From JAKFDI01 sp044508835 (GTDB lineage Bacteria; Pseudomonadota; Gammaproteobacteria; Burkholderiales; Burkholderiaceae_C): a stretch of 64,000 nt of DNA. Shown piece by piece: positions 35,901 through 45,195 of this stretch. Position 1 is the first letter of the stretch; every line of letters starts with the position of its first letter. The notes below the pieces were generated by a model. That model was not told the DNA's origin, did not search any database, and was given only the letters and a program-made list of their open reading frames with translations. The stretch covers positions 10,478 to 74,477 of the forward strand of contig JBIQHD010000024.1 of NCBI GenBank assembly GCA_044508835.1, read 5' to 3'. The translations under genes were made by a program, and so were the position numbers.

Positions 35901-36302
35901 TCAGTCGCCGCGCCGCTCGATCAGCTCGATCTTGTAGCCGTCCGGGTCGGTGATGAAGGCGATCACCGTGTTGCCGCCCTTGACCGGCCCGGCCTCGCGG
36001 GTGACGGCGCCGCCCAGGGCCGCGGCCTTCCCGCGCACGGCCTCGCAGGTGGCCGCCGCGTCGGGCACGCCGATGGCGATGTGGCCGTAGGCGGTGCCGA
36101 GCTCGTAGCGCTCGACGCCGTAGTTGTAGGTGAGCTCGATCTCGGCATGGTCGGGGTTGCTGCCGTAGCCGACGAAGGCGAGGTCGTACTGCTGCTCGGG
36201 CCGCGTCGTGGTGCGCAGCAGCTGCATGCCCATGACCTGCGTGTAGAAGTCGATCGAGCGCTGCAGGTTGCCCACGCGCAGCATGGTGTGGAGGAGTCTC
36301 AT
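35901..36302 (-). CDS. gloA: Lactoylglutathione lyase (glyoxalase I)
   Basis: A 133-residue metal-dependent glyoxalase I that turns the methylglyoxal-glutathione hemithioacetal into S-lactoylglutathione. It has the two-part glyoxalase fold: LLHTMLRVGNLQRSIDFYTQV with H5 as first metal ligand, ELTYNYGV (E near 56), YGHIAIGV (H near 74), and DPDGYKIELIER (E near 126). The tract length and motifs fit the nickel-type bacterial enzyme. It follows the thioesterase gene by seven bases in an operon and ends at a strong terminator. Confidence 0.95.
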   Translation of the reverse strand: MRLLHTMLRVGNLQRSIDFYTQVMGMQLLRTTTRPEQQYDLAFVGYGSNPDHAEIELTYNYGVERYELGTAYGHIAIGVPDAAATCEAVRGKAAALGGAVTREAGPVKGGNTVIAFITDPDGYKIELIERRGD

Positions 36303-36309
36303 CGGGTGC

Positions 36310-36867
36310 TCAGGCGGAGGTTGGCGCCGCGCGCTTCGGCGGGAAGTCGAAGACGAGGCAGGTGGTCGTCGCGTGAGCGTACAGCTTTCCGTCGGGGCCG
36401 AAGAGGCGCCCTTCGGCCGTGGCGGTCTGGCCGCCGACGTGGATGGTCTTGCCCTCGGCGCGCACCAGCGGCACGCGGTCGGTGAGGGCGCGCACGATGT
36501 TCACCTTCAGCTCCAGCGTGGTGTAGGCCTTGCCCGGCGGCATCATGGTGTGCACCGCGCAGCCGACGCAGGAATCGAGCAGCGTGGCGAACCAGCCGCC
36601 GTGCACCGTGCCCATGGGGTTGTAGTGGCGCTGGAGCGGGCGGCCCTGGAACACGGCGCGGCCGGGCTCGGCGTGCACCAGCGTGAAGTCGAGCGTCTCG
36701 CCGATGGGCGGCGGGGGGATGTCGCCCGCCAACATGGCCTCGAAGAGCGCCATGCCCGGCTTGCCTGCCGCCTGCTCGGGCCGCGCCCAGCCCACCTTCG
36801 CGCCGAAGCGCTCGCGCACGGCCCGCTCCTCGGCCTGCCACCGGGCCAACGTGTCTTCGCTCGTCAT
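36310..36867 (-). CDS. PaaI-type hotdog-fold thioesterase
   Basis: A 185-residue acyl-CoA thioesterase of the hotdog superfamily. The core HYNPMGTVHGGWFATLLDSC (near residue 95) is the PaaI signature with the catalytic aspartate and glycine pair. The strand LELKVNIVRALTD and the later GRLFGPDGKLYAHATTTCLVF complete the fold. About 55 residues precede the core. The ATG at 36867 lies close to a divergent MarR gene; two palindromes in the gap would regulate it. Substrate is unknown. Confidence 0.87.
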   Translation of the reverse strand: MTSEDTLARWQAEERAVRERFGAKVGWARPEQAAGKPGMALFEAMLAGDIPPPPIGETLDFTLVHAEPGRAVFQGRPLQRHYNPMGTVHGGWFATLLDSCVGCAVHTMMPPGKAYTTLELKVNIVRALTDRVPLVRAEGKTIHVGGQTATAEGRLFGPDGKLYAHATTTCLVFDFPPKRAAPTSA

Positions 36868-36884
36868 TGCTTGCTCGCTGTTGA

Positions 36885-36913
36885 GTTGCAGATGCAACGA
36901 TTGTATATACAAT
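36885..36913. promoter_or_regulatory. Twin palindromes in thioesterase/marR divergent region
   Basis: GTTGCA-GA-TGCAAC (36885-36898), a perfect 6-2-6 inverted repeat, is followed at once by ATTGTATATACAAT (36900-36913), a perfect 14-base palindrome ending seven bases before the marR ATG. These are good candidates for operators of the MarR protein, controlling both the gloA-thioesterase operon and marR-MFS. Confidence 0.65.
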
Positions 36914-36920
36914 TCGTGCC

Positions 36921-37418
36921 ATGGCCACGATCAAGCGCTCATCCCCGCCCGCGCCGCCCGCCGGCGAACCGGCCCGGCCGCAAGGCTGCACCAACCTGCG
37001 CCTGCACCGGCTCGGGCGCCGCATCGCGCGGCTGTACGACGAGGACGTGCGGCCGCTCGGCCTGAAGGGCACGCAGTACTCGCTGCTGTCCTACATCGTC
37101 ACGCTCGGGCCGATCCAGCCTTCGGTGCTGGCCGCACACCTGGACCTCGGCCCGTCCACCCTCACGCGCAACCTGCAGCCGCTGATCGCGCAGGGCTGGG
37201 TGCGCATGGAAGCGGGCGAGAACCAGCGCAGCCGACTCGTCGTCGCCACCGACGCGGGCCGCGCCCTGCGCGCCGAGGCGCAGCGCGCCTGGAAGCGCTC
37301 GCAGCTCGCGCTCAACGACACCCTCGGCGCGGAGCGGGTGGTGCGGCTGCACGCGCTGATCGACGAATGCATGGCGTTGCTGGACGAGGCCGGCACGCCG
37401 GGAGATGCCGATGAATAG
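36921..37418 (+). CDS. MarR family transcriptional regulator
   Basis: A 165-residue MarR protein. After a proline-rich N-terminus the winged helix spans about residues 35-130: GLKGTQYSLLSYIV, recognition segment PSVLAAHLDLGPSTLTRNLQPL and wing GENQRSRLVVATDAG. An internal MFS gene start overlaps its end by eight bases, so the transporter is coupled to it. It is divergent from the thioesterase-gloA operon across a region with two palindromes. Confidence 0.9.
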   Translation: MATIKRSSPPAPPAGEPARPQGCTNLRLHRLGRRIARLYDEDVRPLGLKGTQYSLLSYIVTLGPIQPSVLAAHLDLGPSTLTRNLQPLIAQGWVRMEAGENQRSRLVVATDAGRALRAEAQRAWKRSQLALNDTLGAERVVRLHALIDECMALLDEAGTPGDADE

Positions 37419-38655
37419 CCCGCAGCGCACGCGTGCCTGGCCGCTCGCCCTCGTCCTGCTGGCCGCGGCCGGCACCTTCGCGCTGACCATGGGCGCGCGG
37501 CAGTCGATGGGCCTGTTCGTCGGGCCGATCAACACGCACACGGCGCTGGGCCTGGGCAGCGTGAGCCTCGCCTTCGCCTTCGGCCAGCTGTGGTGGGGCC
37601 TCACGCAGCCGCTGGCGGGCATCGTGGCCGACCGCGTCGGCGCGGGCCGCGTGCTGCTCGCGGGCATCGCGCTCGTGGCGCTCGGCACGGCGCTCATTCC
37701 CTACATGACGACGACCTGGGGGCTGGTCCTCGCCATCGGCGTGCTGTCGGCCGGCGGCGCGGGCATGGCCGGGCCCTCGGTGCTGATGGCCGCCGCCACG
37801 CGGCTGGTGCCGCCGGCCAGGCAGGGCATGGCGACGGGCATCGTCAACGCGGGCGGCTCGTTCGGGCAGTTCGTGTTCGCGCCGATCGCGCAGGGCATCA
37901 CGGCCGCCGCCGGCTGGATGGCCTCGGTGCAGAGCCTCGCGGCCATCACCCTGCTGGCGCTGCCGGCGGCCTGGGTGCTGCGCGGCACGGGCGCCGTGGC
38001 GGCGGCACCGGCCGCACCGGCCGCGGCGCCGGCCCGGCATGCGCCGGTGCGCGAGGTGGTCGGGGCCGCGCTGCGCGAGCCGAGCTACCGGCTGCTGGCG
38101 GCCGGCTTCTTCGTCTGCGGCTTCCACGTGGCCTTCATCGCCACGCACCTGCCGGGCGTGGTGGCGTCGTGCCAGCTGCCGGCGTCGGTGGGCGCGTGGG
38201 CGCTGGGGCTCATCGGGCTGTTCAACATCGTCGGCAGCCTGGGCATGGGCTGGGCGGTGGGGCGCTGGCGCATGAAATCGCTGCTGTCGCTGGTGTACGC
38301 CACGCGCGGCGTCGCGGTGCTGCTGTTCCTGCTCGCGCCCAAGACCGAGGCGGTGATGCTCGTCTTCGCCGCGGTGATGGGCCTCACTTTCCTGTCGACC
38401 GTGCCGCCCACCGTCGGGCTGGTCGCCAAGCTGTTCGGGCCGGCCCACATGGCCACGCTGTTCGGCCTGGTGATGCTGTCGCACCAGGTCGGCGGCTTCC
38501 TCGGCGCCTACTTCGGCGGCAAGGCCTTCGAGTGGACCGGCAGCTACGACTGGATGTGGGGCGTGGACATCCTGCTCGCCTTCGGCGCGGCGCTGGTGCA
38601 CCTGCCCATCCGCGAGGCGCGGCTCGCGCGGCCGGGCCTCGCGGCGGCGGGCTGA
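37411..38655 (+). CDS. MFS transporter
   Basis: A 414-residue major facilitator with twelve predicted transmembrane helices in two halves, split by an alanine/proline-rich loop at about residues 193-210. The conserved RQSMGLFVGPI segment after helix 1 and GIVADRVGAGR between helices 2 and 3 are typical of the oxalate/formate-monocarboxylate type MFS group. It starts at 37411 with GGAG upstream (an ATG two codons earlier is possible). It overlaps marR and is probably the regulated efflux or uptake carrier. Substrate unknown. Confidence 0.9.
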   Translation: MNSPQRTRAWPLALVLLAAAGTFALTMGARQSMGLFVGPINTHTALGLGSVSLAFAFGQLWWGLTQPLAGIVADRVGAGRVLLAGIALVALGTALIPYMTTTWGLVLAIGVLSAGGAGMAGPSVLMAAATRLVPPARQGMATGIVNAGGSFGQFVFAPIAQGITAAAGWMASVQSLAAITLLALPAAWVLRGTGAVAAAPAAPAAAPARHAPVREVVGAALREPSYRLLAAGFFVCGFHVAFIATHLPGVVASCQLPASVGAWALGLIGLFNIVGSLGMGWAVGRWRMKSLLSLVYATRGVAVLLFLLAPKTEAVMLVFAAVMGLTFLSTVPPTVGLVAKLFGPAHMATLFGLVMLSHQVGGFLGAYFGGKAFEWTGSYDWMWGVDILLAFGAALVHLPIREARLARPGLAAAG

Positions 38656-38661
38656 ACGGGC

Positions 38662-39324
38662 TCAGCGCGCGGCCTTGCCGCGCCGCGCCCGCGGCGGCGC
38701 GGGCGCGGCCAGCGTCTGCTCGGCCAGCGCGCGCACGCTGCGCATGAGCATCGCCCAGCCCTCGTCGGTGCGCAGCTCCACGCCGCCGAAGATGCGGATG
38801 CTGCGGCTGCGCAGCAGCAGGTACTGCACGCCGGCCACCAGCAGCAGCGACACGCCGTTCAGCCACGCGGCGGCCTGCGCCTGGTCGCCGCCGAGCAGCC
38901 GGGCGACCTGTTCGCCCCACTGCTCGCGCTCGGTCTCCAGGATGGCGGTGAGCGCGTTGCGCTCCTGCACCTCGGCCGCCATGATCTCCAGCGTGAGCGG
39001 CCGGGCGCGAAGGCCCGCCACGAAGTGCTCGAAGAAGCGCACGTAGCGCTCGGCCAGCGGCAGCGCGAGAAAGGCCTCGCGGTCGTCGCCCAGCAGCTCG
39101 TCCACGCTCGGCCAGAAGCGGCCGCTCGCGCCCCAGGCCTGCAGCAGCTCGGGCAGCCCGCCGAAGTAGCGGTAGATGAGCACCTTGTCGACGCCCGCCT
39201 GCCGCGCGATGGCGTTGATGCCGATGCCGCCGAAGCCGTCGCGCGCCAGCACCTCGCCCACCGCGCCCAGGATGCGCGCGGTGGTCTCCTCCCGATTTCG
39301 TTCTCGCGTGCCGGCCGCCTTCAC
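38662..39324 (-). CDS. TetR family transcriptional regulator
   Basis: A 220-residue TetR protein. The N-terminal helix-turn-helix (about residues 10-57) reads ILGAVGEVLARDGFGGIGIN then AIARQAGVDKVLIYRYFG. The C-terminal part is helical and divergent, as usual. It starts at a GTG that overlaps the nitroreductase stop (GTGA, 39321-39324), so the two genes are coupled and likely autoregulated through the twin GTCAC-N6-GTGAC sites upstream of the operon. It is convergent with the MFS gene. Confidence 0.9.
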   Translation of the reverse strand: MKAAGTRERNREETTARILGAVGEVLARDGFGGIGINAIARQAGVDKVLIYRYFGGLPELLQAWGASGRFWPSVDELLGDDREAFLALPLAERYVRFFEHFVAGLRARPLTLEIMAAEVQERNALTAILETEREQWGEQVARLLGGDQAQAAAWLNGVSLLLVAGVQYLLLRSRSIRIFGGVELRTDEGWAMLMRSVRALAEQTLAAPAPPRARRGKAAR

Positions 39325-40505
39325 GCGCGGATGATCGCATCCACCCCGCGACGCGGCGCGTGCGGCTGCTCGGCGCAGTAGCCGATGCGGCAGAACATCT
39401 GCACCGTCTCCACCGCGGCGGGCCGGCCGGCGACGAGCTCGTGCAGGCGCTCGTAGTGCGGCTTCATCTCTGGAAACTCCTGCGGCGCCTGGCTCATCGG
39501 GTGCATCTGCAGGCCGAGCGCCGTGGCCTGCAGCTGCAGGCGCATGTAGGCCCGCCCGGCCGCCACCTCGGCGCTGCGCAGGGTGCCCGCGCGCGCATGG
39601 GCGGCGGTGTCGGTGGTGAGCCAGACGAAGCCCATCGCCGTGCGGCCGTGGCCCTCGAAGACCGCCTCGGTGGCCTTCGCGGCCTGGTTGCCGGGCGCGG
39701 GCTCGCGGTCGCGGTCGAACAGGCCGAGCGCGGCCGCCGCGCGCGCCATCGGGCTCATGATCGAGATGCCGTCGCGGTGGCGGGTGATCTCCTCCGGCCC
39801 GATGCGCGTGAGGCGCAGGCTCTCGAGCGCCGTGCGCGGCGTGCGGATCTCCACCCGCGCCGACTCGATGCACAGCGTGCGCAGGGGCGCGAGCCGGGCG
39901 GGATCGACGGTGCCGCCGAAGCGCAGGCCCGGCGTGCCGGCGGGCAGGGCGCCGGCGAGCGCGGCCAGCACCGGCGGCGCGACCGGGCGCGCGGTGTCGT
40001 AGTCGACCTTGGCGGTGTGGCGCCGCAGGATCTGCGCGAACAGCGGATCGGCCGCGGCTTGCGCGGCGGGGCGCCAGGTGACGCGCGCGACCGGCCGGTC
40101 GTCGAGCGCGCGCGGGGCGAACTCGCCTTGCGGGAAGAGCTCGACCGAGGGCTCCATGCCGCGCTGGCGCAGCGCGATGGCGAGCAGCTCCAGGAAGGTG
40201 CCCTGGCTGACGACGATCTGCCGGAACCACGGGTCGGTCTCGGGCAGCAGGCGGTCGCGGTCGACGTGGAGGGTGATCGCGTCGGGCTCGCGCAGGTCGA
40301 CCCGCCACGACTGGCGGTTGTGCGAGCTCGGCGCGAGGATGGCGTGCGCCAGCGCCCAGCGCCGCAGGTCGGGCTCGTCGGGGCGCGGGCCGCTCCAGGC
40401 GGCCAGGGCGGCCGGCGGCGGGTCGGTGGAGCAGCCGGCCAGCGCGGCGGCGCCGAGGGCGAGGGTGCCGCCGCCGACGAGGCGGAGGACGTGGCGTCGG
40501 TTCAT
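39321..40505 (-). CDS. Acg-type nitroreductase-family protein with Tat/lipoprotein-like signal
   Basis: A 394-residue FMN-binding nitroreductase-like protein related to mycobacterial Acg. The N-terminus MNRRHVLRLVGGGTLALG has a twin-arginine-like start and ends in LAGC, a possible lipobox. Two degenerate nitroreductase domains follow: LAPSSHNRQSWRVDL near residue 60, and the C-terminal ATALGLQMHPMSQAPQEFPEM. The ATG at 40505 follows AAGGAG by six bases. It is exported or membrane-attached if the signal is real. Acg-like proteins may sequester FMN. It is cotranscribed with the TetR regulator. Confidence 0.82.
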   Translation of the reverse strand: MNRRHVLRLVGGGTLALGAAALAGCSTDPPPAALAAWSGPRPDEPDLRRWALAHAILAPSSHNRQSWRVDLREPDAITLHVDRDRLLPETDPWFRQIVVSQGTFLELLAIALRQRGMEPSVELFPQGEFAPRALDDRPVARVTWRPAAQAAADPLFAQILRRHTAKVDYDTARPVAPPVLAALAGALPAGTPGLRFGGTVDPARLAPLRTLCIESARVEIRTPRTALESLRLTRIGPEEITRHRDGISIMSPMARAAAALGLFDRDREPAPGNQAAKATEAVFEGHGRTAMGFVWLTTDTAAHARAGTLRSAEVAAGRAYMRLQLQATALGLQMHPMSQAPQEFPEMKPHYERLHELVAGRPAAVETVQMFCRIGYCAEQPHAPRRGVDAIIRA

Positions 40506-40518
40506 GCCGTGCTCCTTG

Positions 40519-40559
40519 GTCACTTTGTGGTGACATGATGATAGTCACTGAATGGTGAC
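40519..40559. promoter_or_regulatory. Two copies of GTCAC-N6-GTGAC (TetR operators)
   Basis: GTCACTTTGTGGTGAC at 40519-40534 and GTCACTGAATGGTGAC at 40544-40559 are two 16-base inverted repeats 25 bases apart, 14-54 bases upstream of the nitroreductase start. They are the likely binding sites of the TetR protein in the same operon. Confidence 0.75.
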
Positions 40560-40615
40560 AATTCAAGCGGCCATGGGCTCAAGAGCGAAAAGGGAGGGAT
40601 GGTCGACGTGGCGGC

Positions 40616-40745
40616 CCTCACCCCAGCCCTCTCCCGCCAGCGGGAGAGGGGGGCGGGCCGGGCGTGATTGCAAGGGTGCGGCTGATGCGGGAAGACGCCG
40701 CATCGGCTCCCTCTCCCGCTGGCGGGAGAGGGTCGGGGCGAGGGC
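40616..40745. repeat. Pair of inverted REP-like palindromic repeats
   Basis: Two near-identical copies of a REP-like unit in opposite orientation. One (40616-40651) has CCCTCACCCCAG followed by CCTCTCCCGCCAGCGGGAGAGG. The other (40708-40745) reads, on the reverse strand, CCCTCGCCCCGA followed by the same hairpin. Each carries a CTCTCCCGC/GCGGGAGAG stem. The arrangement is that of a BIME-like element between the nitroreductase operon and the GDT1 gene. Apart from this and the operators, 40560-40760 holds no gene. Confidence 0.85.
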
Positions 40746-40760
40746 GGCTCCCGCCGGGCC

Positions 40761-41333
40761 TCAGCCGCCGAAGCCCATCAGCACCAGCACGCCGAATACC
40801 GCGAAGACCAGCGCCGCGATGCGGTGCACCCAGTCGATGGGCACCCAGCGCACCGCGCGCTCGCCGAGGAACACCGCCGGCACGTTGGCCAGCATCATGC
40901 CGAGCGTGGTGCCGAGCGTGACCCACAGCAGCGACTCGAAGCGTGCCGCCAGCATCACCGTGGCGATCTGCGTCTTGTCGCCCATCTCGGCGAGGAAGAA
41001 GGCGACCACGGTCACGCCCAGCACGCCGAGCCGGCCGGGCGCGGCGGCTTCGTCCTCGTCGAGCCTGTCGGGGATGAGCATCCACGCCGCCACGGCGAGA
41101 AACGAGAGGCCGAGTCCCCAGCGCATCCACCGCGGGTCGACGACGCCGGTGAGCCAGGCGCCCAGCGCGCTCGCCGCCGCATGGTTGGCGAGCGTGGCGA
41201 CCAGGATGCCGAAGGCGATGAGCCACGGCCGGCGGTAGCGCGCGGCGAGCAGCAGGGCGAGGAGCTGGGTCTTGTCGCCCATCTCGCCGAGCAGCACGAC
41301 GCCGGCGGAGACGGACAGGGCTTCAAGCGACAT
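40761..41333 (-). CDS. GDT1/UPF0016 family transporter (TMEM165-like)
   Basis: A 190-residue membrane protein with six predicted helices in two inverted halves. Each half contains the family motif EMGDKTQ (residues 17-23 and about 115-121), whose acidic residues carry cation. Bacterial relatives export manganese; eukaryotic ones move calcium, manganese and protons. No manganese riboswitch (yybP-ykoY) is apparent in the 54 bases upstream. It follows an SDR gene in the same direction. Confidence 0.9.
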   Translation of the reverse strand: MSLEALSVSAGVVLLGEMGDKTQLLALLLAARYRRPWLIAFGILVATLANHAAASALGAWLTGVVDPRWMRWGLGLSFLAVAAWMLIPDRLDEDEAAAPGRLGVLGVTVVAFFLAEMGDKTQIATVMLAARFESLLWVTLGTTLGMMLANVPAVFLGERAVRWVPIDWVHRIAALVFAVFGVLVLMGFGG

Positions 41334-41387
41334 GGCGGATCCGCCGCGGTGCGCGAACGCGCGCAGCGGTGTGGCTGTGCCCCCCGT

Positions 41388-42185
41388 TCACGCGGGCGGC
41401 ATGGTGTAGTTGAGCGCGAGGCGGCCGCCGTCGACGTAGACGATCTCGCCCGTCATGTAGCTCGACGCGCTGCTGAGCAGGAAGGCCACGACCTCGGCCA
41501 CCTCGTCGGGTTCGCCCAGGCGGCGCAGCGGCGTGCGGCCGAGGATGCGCGCGCTGGCCTCCTCGCTGCCGAGCACGGCGCGGTTGGCGAGCTCGGTGGC
41601 GATGGTGCCCGGCGCCACGGCGTTGACGCGGATGCCGTGGTCGGCGAGCGACAGCGCCATCGCCCGCGTGAGCTGGTTGATGGCGCCCTTGCTCGCGTTG
41701 TAGCTGGCGATGGCCGGAATCGCCATCACGCCGTTGACCGAGCTCATGTTGACGATGGCGCCGCCGCCGGCCTTGACCATCTCGCGCGCCACGGCCTGGC
41801 CCACGAGGAACGAGCCCTTGAGGTTGACGGCGATCACCGCGTCCCAGTCGGCCTCGGTGACGTCGAGGAAATCGGCCGCGCGGAAGATGCCGGCGTTGTT
41901 CACCAATGCGTCGATGCCGCCGAAGGCGGCGACGGTGGCGGCCACGGCCGCGTCGACCTCGGCCTTGCTGGACACGTCGCAGTGGACGAAGCTCGCGAGC
42001 GCGCCGCCGGCGGCGAGCGAATCGGCCAGCTGCTGGCCTTGCGCGTCGTCGATGTCCCACAGCGCCACCGAGGCGCCGTCGCGCGCGAGCCGCTCGGCGC
42101 AGGCGGCGCCGATGCCTTGCGCGGCGCCCGTCACCACCGCGACGCGGCCTTCGAGCTTGAAGTCGACGCGGGACTTGCTGGTCAT
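41388..42185 (-). CDS. Short-chain dehydrogenase/reductase (SDR)
   Basis: A 265-residue classical SDR using NAD(P). The cofactor loop is TGAAQGIG (near residue 20), with NNAG near 95, catalytic serine in MSSVNG, and YNASKG as the Tyr-Lys pair near 155-160. The C-terminal MTGEIVYVDGG is the usual tail. The aspartate in the LWDIDD segment after beta-2 favours NAD. Its ATG overlaps the upstream MBL-fold stop as ATGA, so they form a unit. Substrate unknown, often a hydroxyacyl or sugar alcohol. Confidence 0.9.
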   Translation of the reverse strand: MTSKSRVDFKLEGRVAVVTGAAQGIGAACAERLARDGASVALWDIDDAQGQQLADSLAAGGALASFVHCDVSSKAEVDAAVAATVAAFGGIDALVNNAGIFRAADFLDVTEADWDAVIAVNLKGSFLVGQAVAREMVKAGGGAIVNMSSVNGVMAIPAIASYNASKGAINQLTRAMALSLADHGIRVNAVAPGTIATELANRAVLGSEEASARILGRTPLRRLGEPDEVAEVVAFLLSSASSYMTGEIVYVDGGRLALNYTMPPA

Positions 42186-43138
42186 CGGTCTTCCTTGTCG
42201 AGCCACACGCCGATGCCCTGCGCGTTGAGCTCGATGTCCATGGCGAGCAGTTCCTCGATGCGCGCCGGCGGCAGCGCCGCGCCGTGCGCGCAGATGCGGT
42301 CCGCGTACAGCGCCGCCAGCCCGCGCTTGAGGGCGGCGTGGCGGTCGGGCGCGGATTTCAGCGAGCGCGCCAATGCCACCATCGCGTCGAGCTGCTCGAA
42401 GAACTGCCCGGCCAGCCGCGGCACGCCGCGCACCGGGCCGTAGTGGGTGAGGTACATCACCTCGGGCCGGTAGCCGAGCATGCGCTCGACCGAGGCGCGC
42501 AGCGCGTCGGGCTCGAACTGCACCGGCGTGGTGGTCGGCATCACGTAGGCGCCCTGCTCGGTGTCGAACTCGCGGTACGACAGGCCGAAGGTGTCGCCGG
42601 TGAAGAAGCCGCGGCTGCGCTCGTCCCAGATGCAGTGGTGGTGGCGGGCATGGCCCGGCGTGTCGATGAACTCCAGCGGGCGGCCGTTCAGTTCGAGCCG
42701 CATGCCGTCGTGCGTCTCGATCACGCGCTCGGCGGGTACGCCCTGGATCGCGCCGTAGGAACGAGCCATCTCCTCCTCGCCGTAGACCGCCGTCGCCCCG
42801 GCGATCAGCGCCGACGGGTCGATGAGATGGCGCGCGCCGCGCGGGTGCACCACCAGCTTCGCATTCGGCAGCGACTGCATCAGCAGGCCCACGCCGCCGG
42901 CGTGGTCGAGGTGCACGTGGGTGGCGATCACGTAGTCCACGTCGCCCGGCTGCAGGCCCAGCGCGCCGAGCGAGCGCAGCAGGCGCCGCACGGCATGGTT
43001 GGTGCCGGTGTCGATGAAGGCGGCGCGGCCGTTCTCCACCAGCAGGTAGCTGGCGTCGAACTGGTCGCGCTGGAAGGCGGTGTCGACGACGTGCACGCCG
43101 TGCGGGTGGACATCGAGAAATGGGGGGAGGGCGGTCAT
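42182..43138 (-). CDS. MBL-fold metallo-hydrolase
   Basis: A 318-residue metallo-beta-lactamase-fold enzyme. The metal motif is THVHLDHAGG near residue 73 (HxHxDH), with further ligands in DTPGHARHHH and GDTF, and LTHYGPV near the C-terminal helix. The closest style is the glyoxalase II/lactonase-like group. The start at 43138 (MTALPPFLD) is favoured over an upstream start. It is coupled to the SDR by a four-base overlap, suggesting a two-step conversion. Confidence 0.88.
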   Translation of the reverse strand: MTALPPFLDVHPHGVHVVDTAFQRDQFDASYLLVENGRAAFIDTGTNHAVRRLLRSLGALGLQPGDVDYVIATHVHLDHAGGVGLLMQSLPNAKLVVHPRGARHLIDPSALIAGATAVYGEEEMARSYGAIQGVPAERVIETHDGMRLELNGRPLEFIDTPGHARHHHCIWDERSRGFFTGDTFGLSYREFDTEQGAYVMPTTTPVQFEPDALRASVERMLGYRPEVMYLTHYGPVRGVPRLAGQFFEQLDAMVALARSLKSAPDRHAALKRGLAALYADRICAHGAALPPARIEELLAMDIELNAQGIGVWLDKEDR

Positions 43139-43196
43139 GCGGGACGTGAGAAGAACAGCAGGCGACGATTCTCCCATCCGTCCCGCGCCCGCGTCG

Positions 43197-44153
<957 letters not shown>

Positions 44154-44314
44154 GGGAACTCCTTCGCGGGACGCCACGCAGCGAGCCGGCAAACGGGATG
44201 CCGCGGCCGGCCTGCGGCGTATACACCCGAAGGCCCGCGCCGGGCCCCGCCGGCACCGGCAGGCGCCGGCGGCAGGCGCGACAATGCCCGGCTTTTTTCA
44301 CACGAGGTCCTGCG

Positions 44315-44803
44315 ATGAACCGCTCACTGCGTTTGCCCTGGATTGCCGCGGCCGCCCTGGCGCTCGGCGCGTGCGCGTCCTACAGCCCGCAAAAACTCTC
44401 GCCCGGCACCCCGGTGGCCGAGGTGCGCAGCGCCATGGGCACGCCCACCAACGAATACCCGGGGCGCGACGGCGCGCGCCGGCTCGAGTACGCCAAGGGA
44501 CCGTTCGGCCTGCACACCTTCATGGTCGACATCGACGCGCAGGGCCGCCTGATCGGCTCGCAGCAGGTGCTGACGCGGGCCACCTTCGACACGATCCGCG
44601 TGGGCATGTCGCGCGACGAGGTGCTCTACCGCATCGGCCGCCCGGCGGACATGCGCACCCTGCCGTACCAGGACCGGCAGCTGTGGTCGTACCGCTACGA
44701 CGCCATCTTCTGCGAGTGGTTCCAGGTCAGCCTGAACCCGCGCGGCGAGGTGGTGGACACCGGCTACGCCGCCGACCCGGCCTGCACCAGCGAGGACGAC
44801 TGA
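44315..44803 (+). CDS. Outer-membrane lipoprotein with BamE/SmpA-like repeats
   Basis: A 162-residue lipoprotein. The lipobox is LGAC (cysteine near residue 20). The mature part has two repeats of the BamE/OmlA fold: SPGTPVAEVRSAMGTPTNEY with DGARRLEYAKGPFG, and RVGMSRDEVLYRIGRPADMR with DRQLWSYRYD. Single-domain BamE proteins help assemble outer-membrane barrels, but the doubled form here has no assigned role. Its stop overlaps the ArsC-like start (TGATG). Confidence 0.8.
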   Translation: MNRSLRLPWIAAAALALGACASYSPQKLSPGTPVAEVRSAMGTPTNEYPGRDGARRLEYAKGPFGLHTFMVDIDAQGRLIGSQQVLTRATFDTIRVGMSRDEVLYRIGRPADMRTLPYQDRQLWSYRYDAIFCEWFQVSLNPRGEVVDTGYAADPACTSEDD

Positions 44804-45168
44804 TGGCCTCGCACGACGCGCCGGTGCTGCACGGCATTCCCAACTGCGACACCGTCAAGCGCGCCCGCGCCTGGCTGGGCGAGCAGGGCGTCGCGTACCG
44901 CTTCCACGACTTCAAGAAGGACGGCGTGCCCGCCGATGCGCTGGCCCGCTGGGCCGGGGCGGTGGGCTGGGAGAAGCTTCTCAACCGCCAGGGCACGACC
45001 TGGCGCAAGCTCCCCGAGGCCGACAAGGCCGCGGTGCACGACGCCGGCTCGGCGCTGCGCCTGATGCAGGCGCAGCCCAGCGTCATCAAGCGGCCGGTGG
45101 TCGACTGGGGCGGCGGCGCGGTGACGGTCGGCTTCGACGCGGCGGACTGGGCGCGCCGGGCGGGCTGA
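44803..45168 (+). CDS. ArsC/Spx-family reductase (YffB-like)
   Basis: A 121-residue thioredoxin-fold protein of the ArsC family. The active-site motif is GIPNCDTVKRARAWL, with a single cysteine at residue 15. HDFKKDGVPADALARWAGAVGWEKLLNRQGTTWRKL is the family core, split here in the text by position only (about residues 34-68). The PSVIKRPVV motif near residue 95 is the cis-proline region of ArsC/YffB. YffB-like proteins are glutathione-dependent thiol reductases; true arsenate reduction is not implied. It is coupled to the lipoprotein gene. Confidence 0.88.
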   Translation: MASHDAPVLHGIPNCDTVKRARAWLGEQGVAYRFHDFKKDGVPADALARWAGAVGWEKLLNRQGTTWRKLPEADKAAVHDAGSALRLMQAQPSVIKRPVVDWGGGAVTVGFDAADWARRAG

Positions 45169-45195
45169 CGCCGCCGGTTTCCCCGCGCCGGCGGC

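Noticed and set aside
41334..41387. Manganese riboswitch (yybP-ykoY) before the GDT1-family gene
   Set aside because: Only 54 bases lie between the SDR stop and this gene, with no sign of the conserved riboswitch core.
44803..45168. Arsenate reductase of an ars operon
   Set aside because: The protein is the YffB-like branch, with no arsR, arsB or other ars gene nearby.
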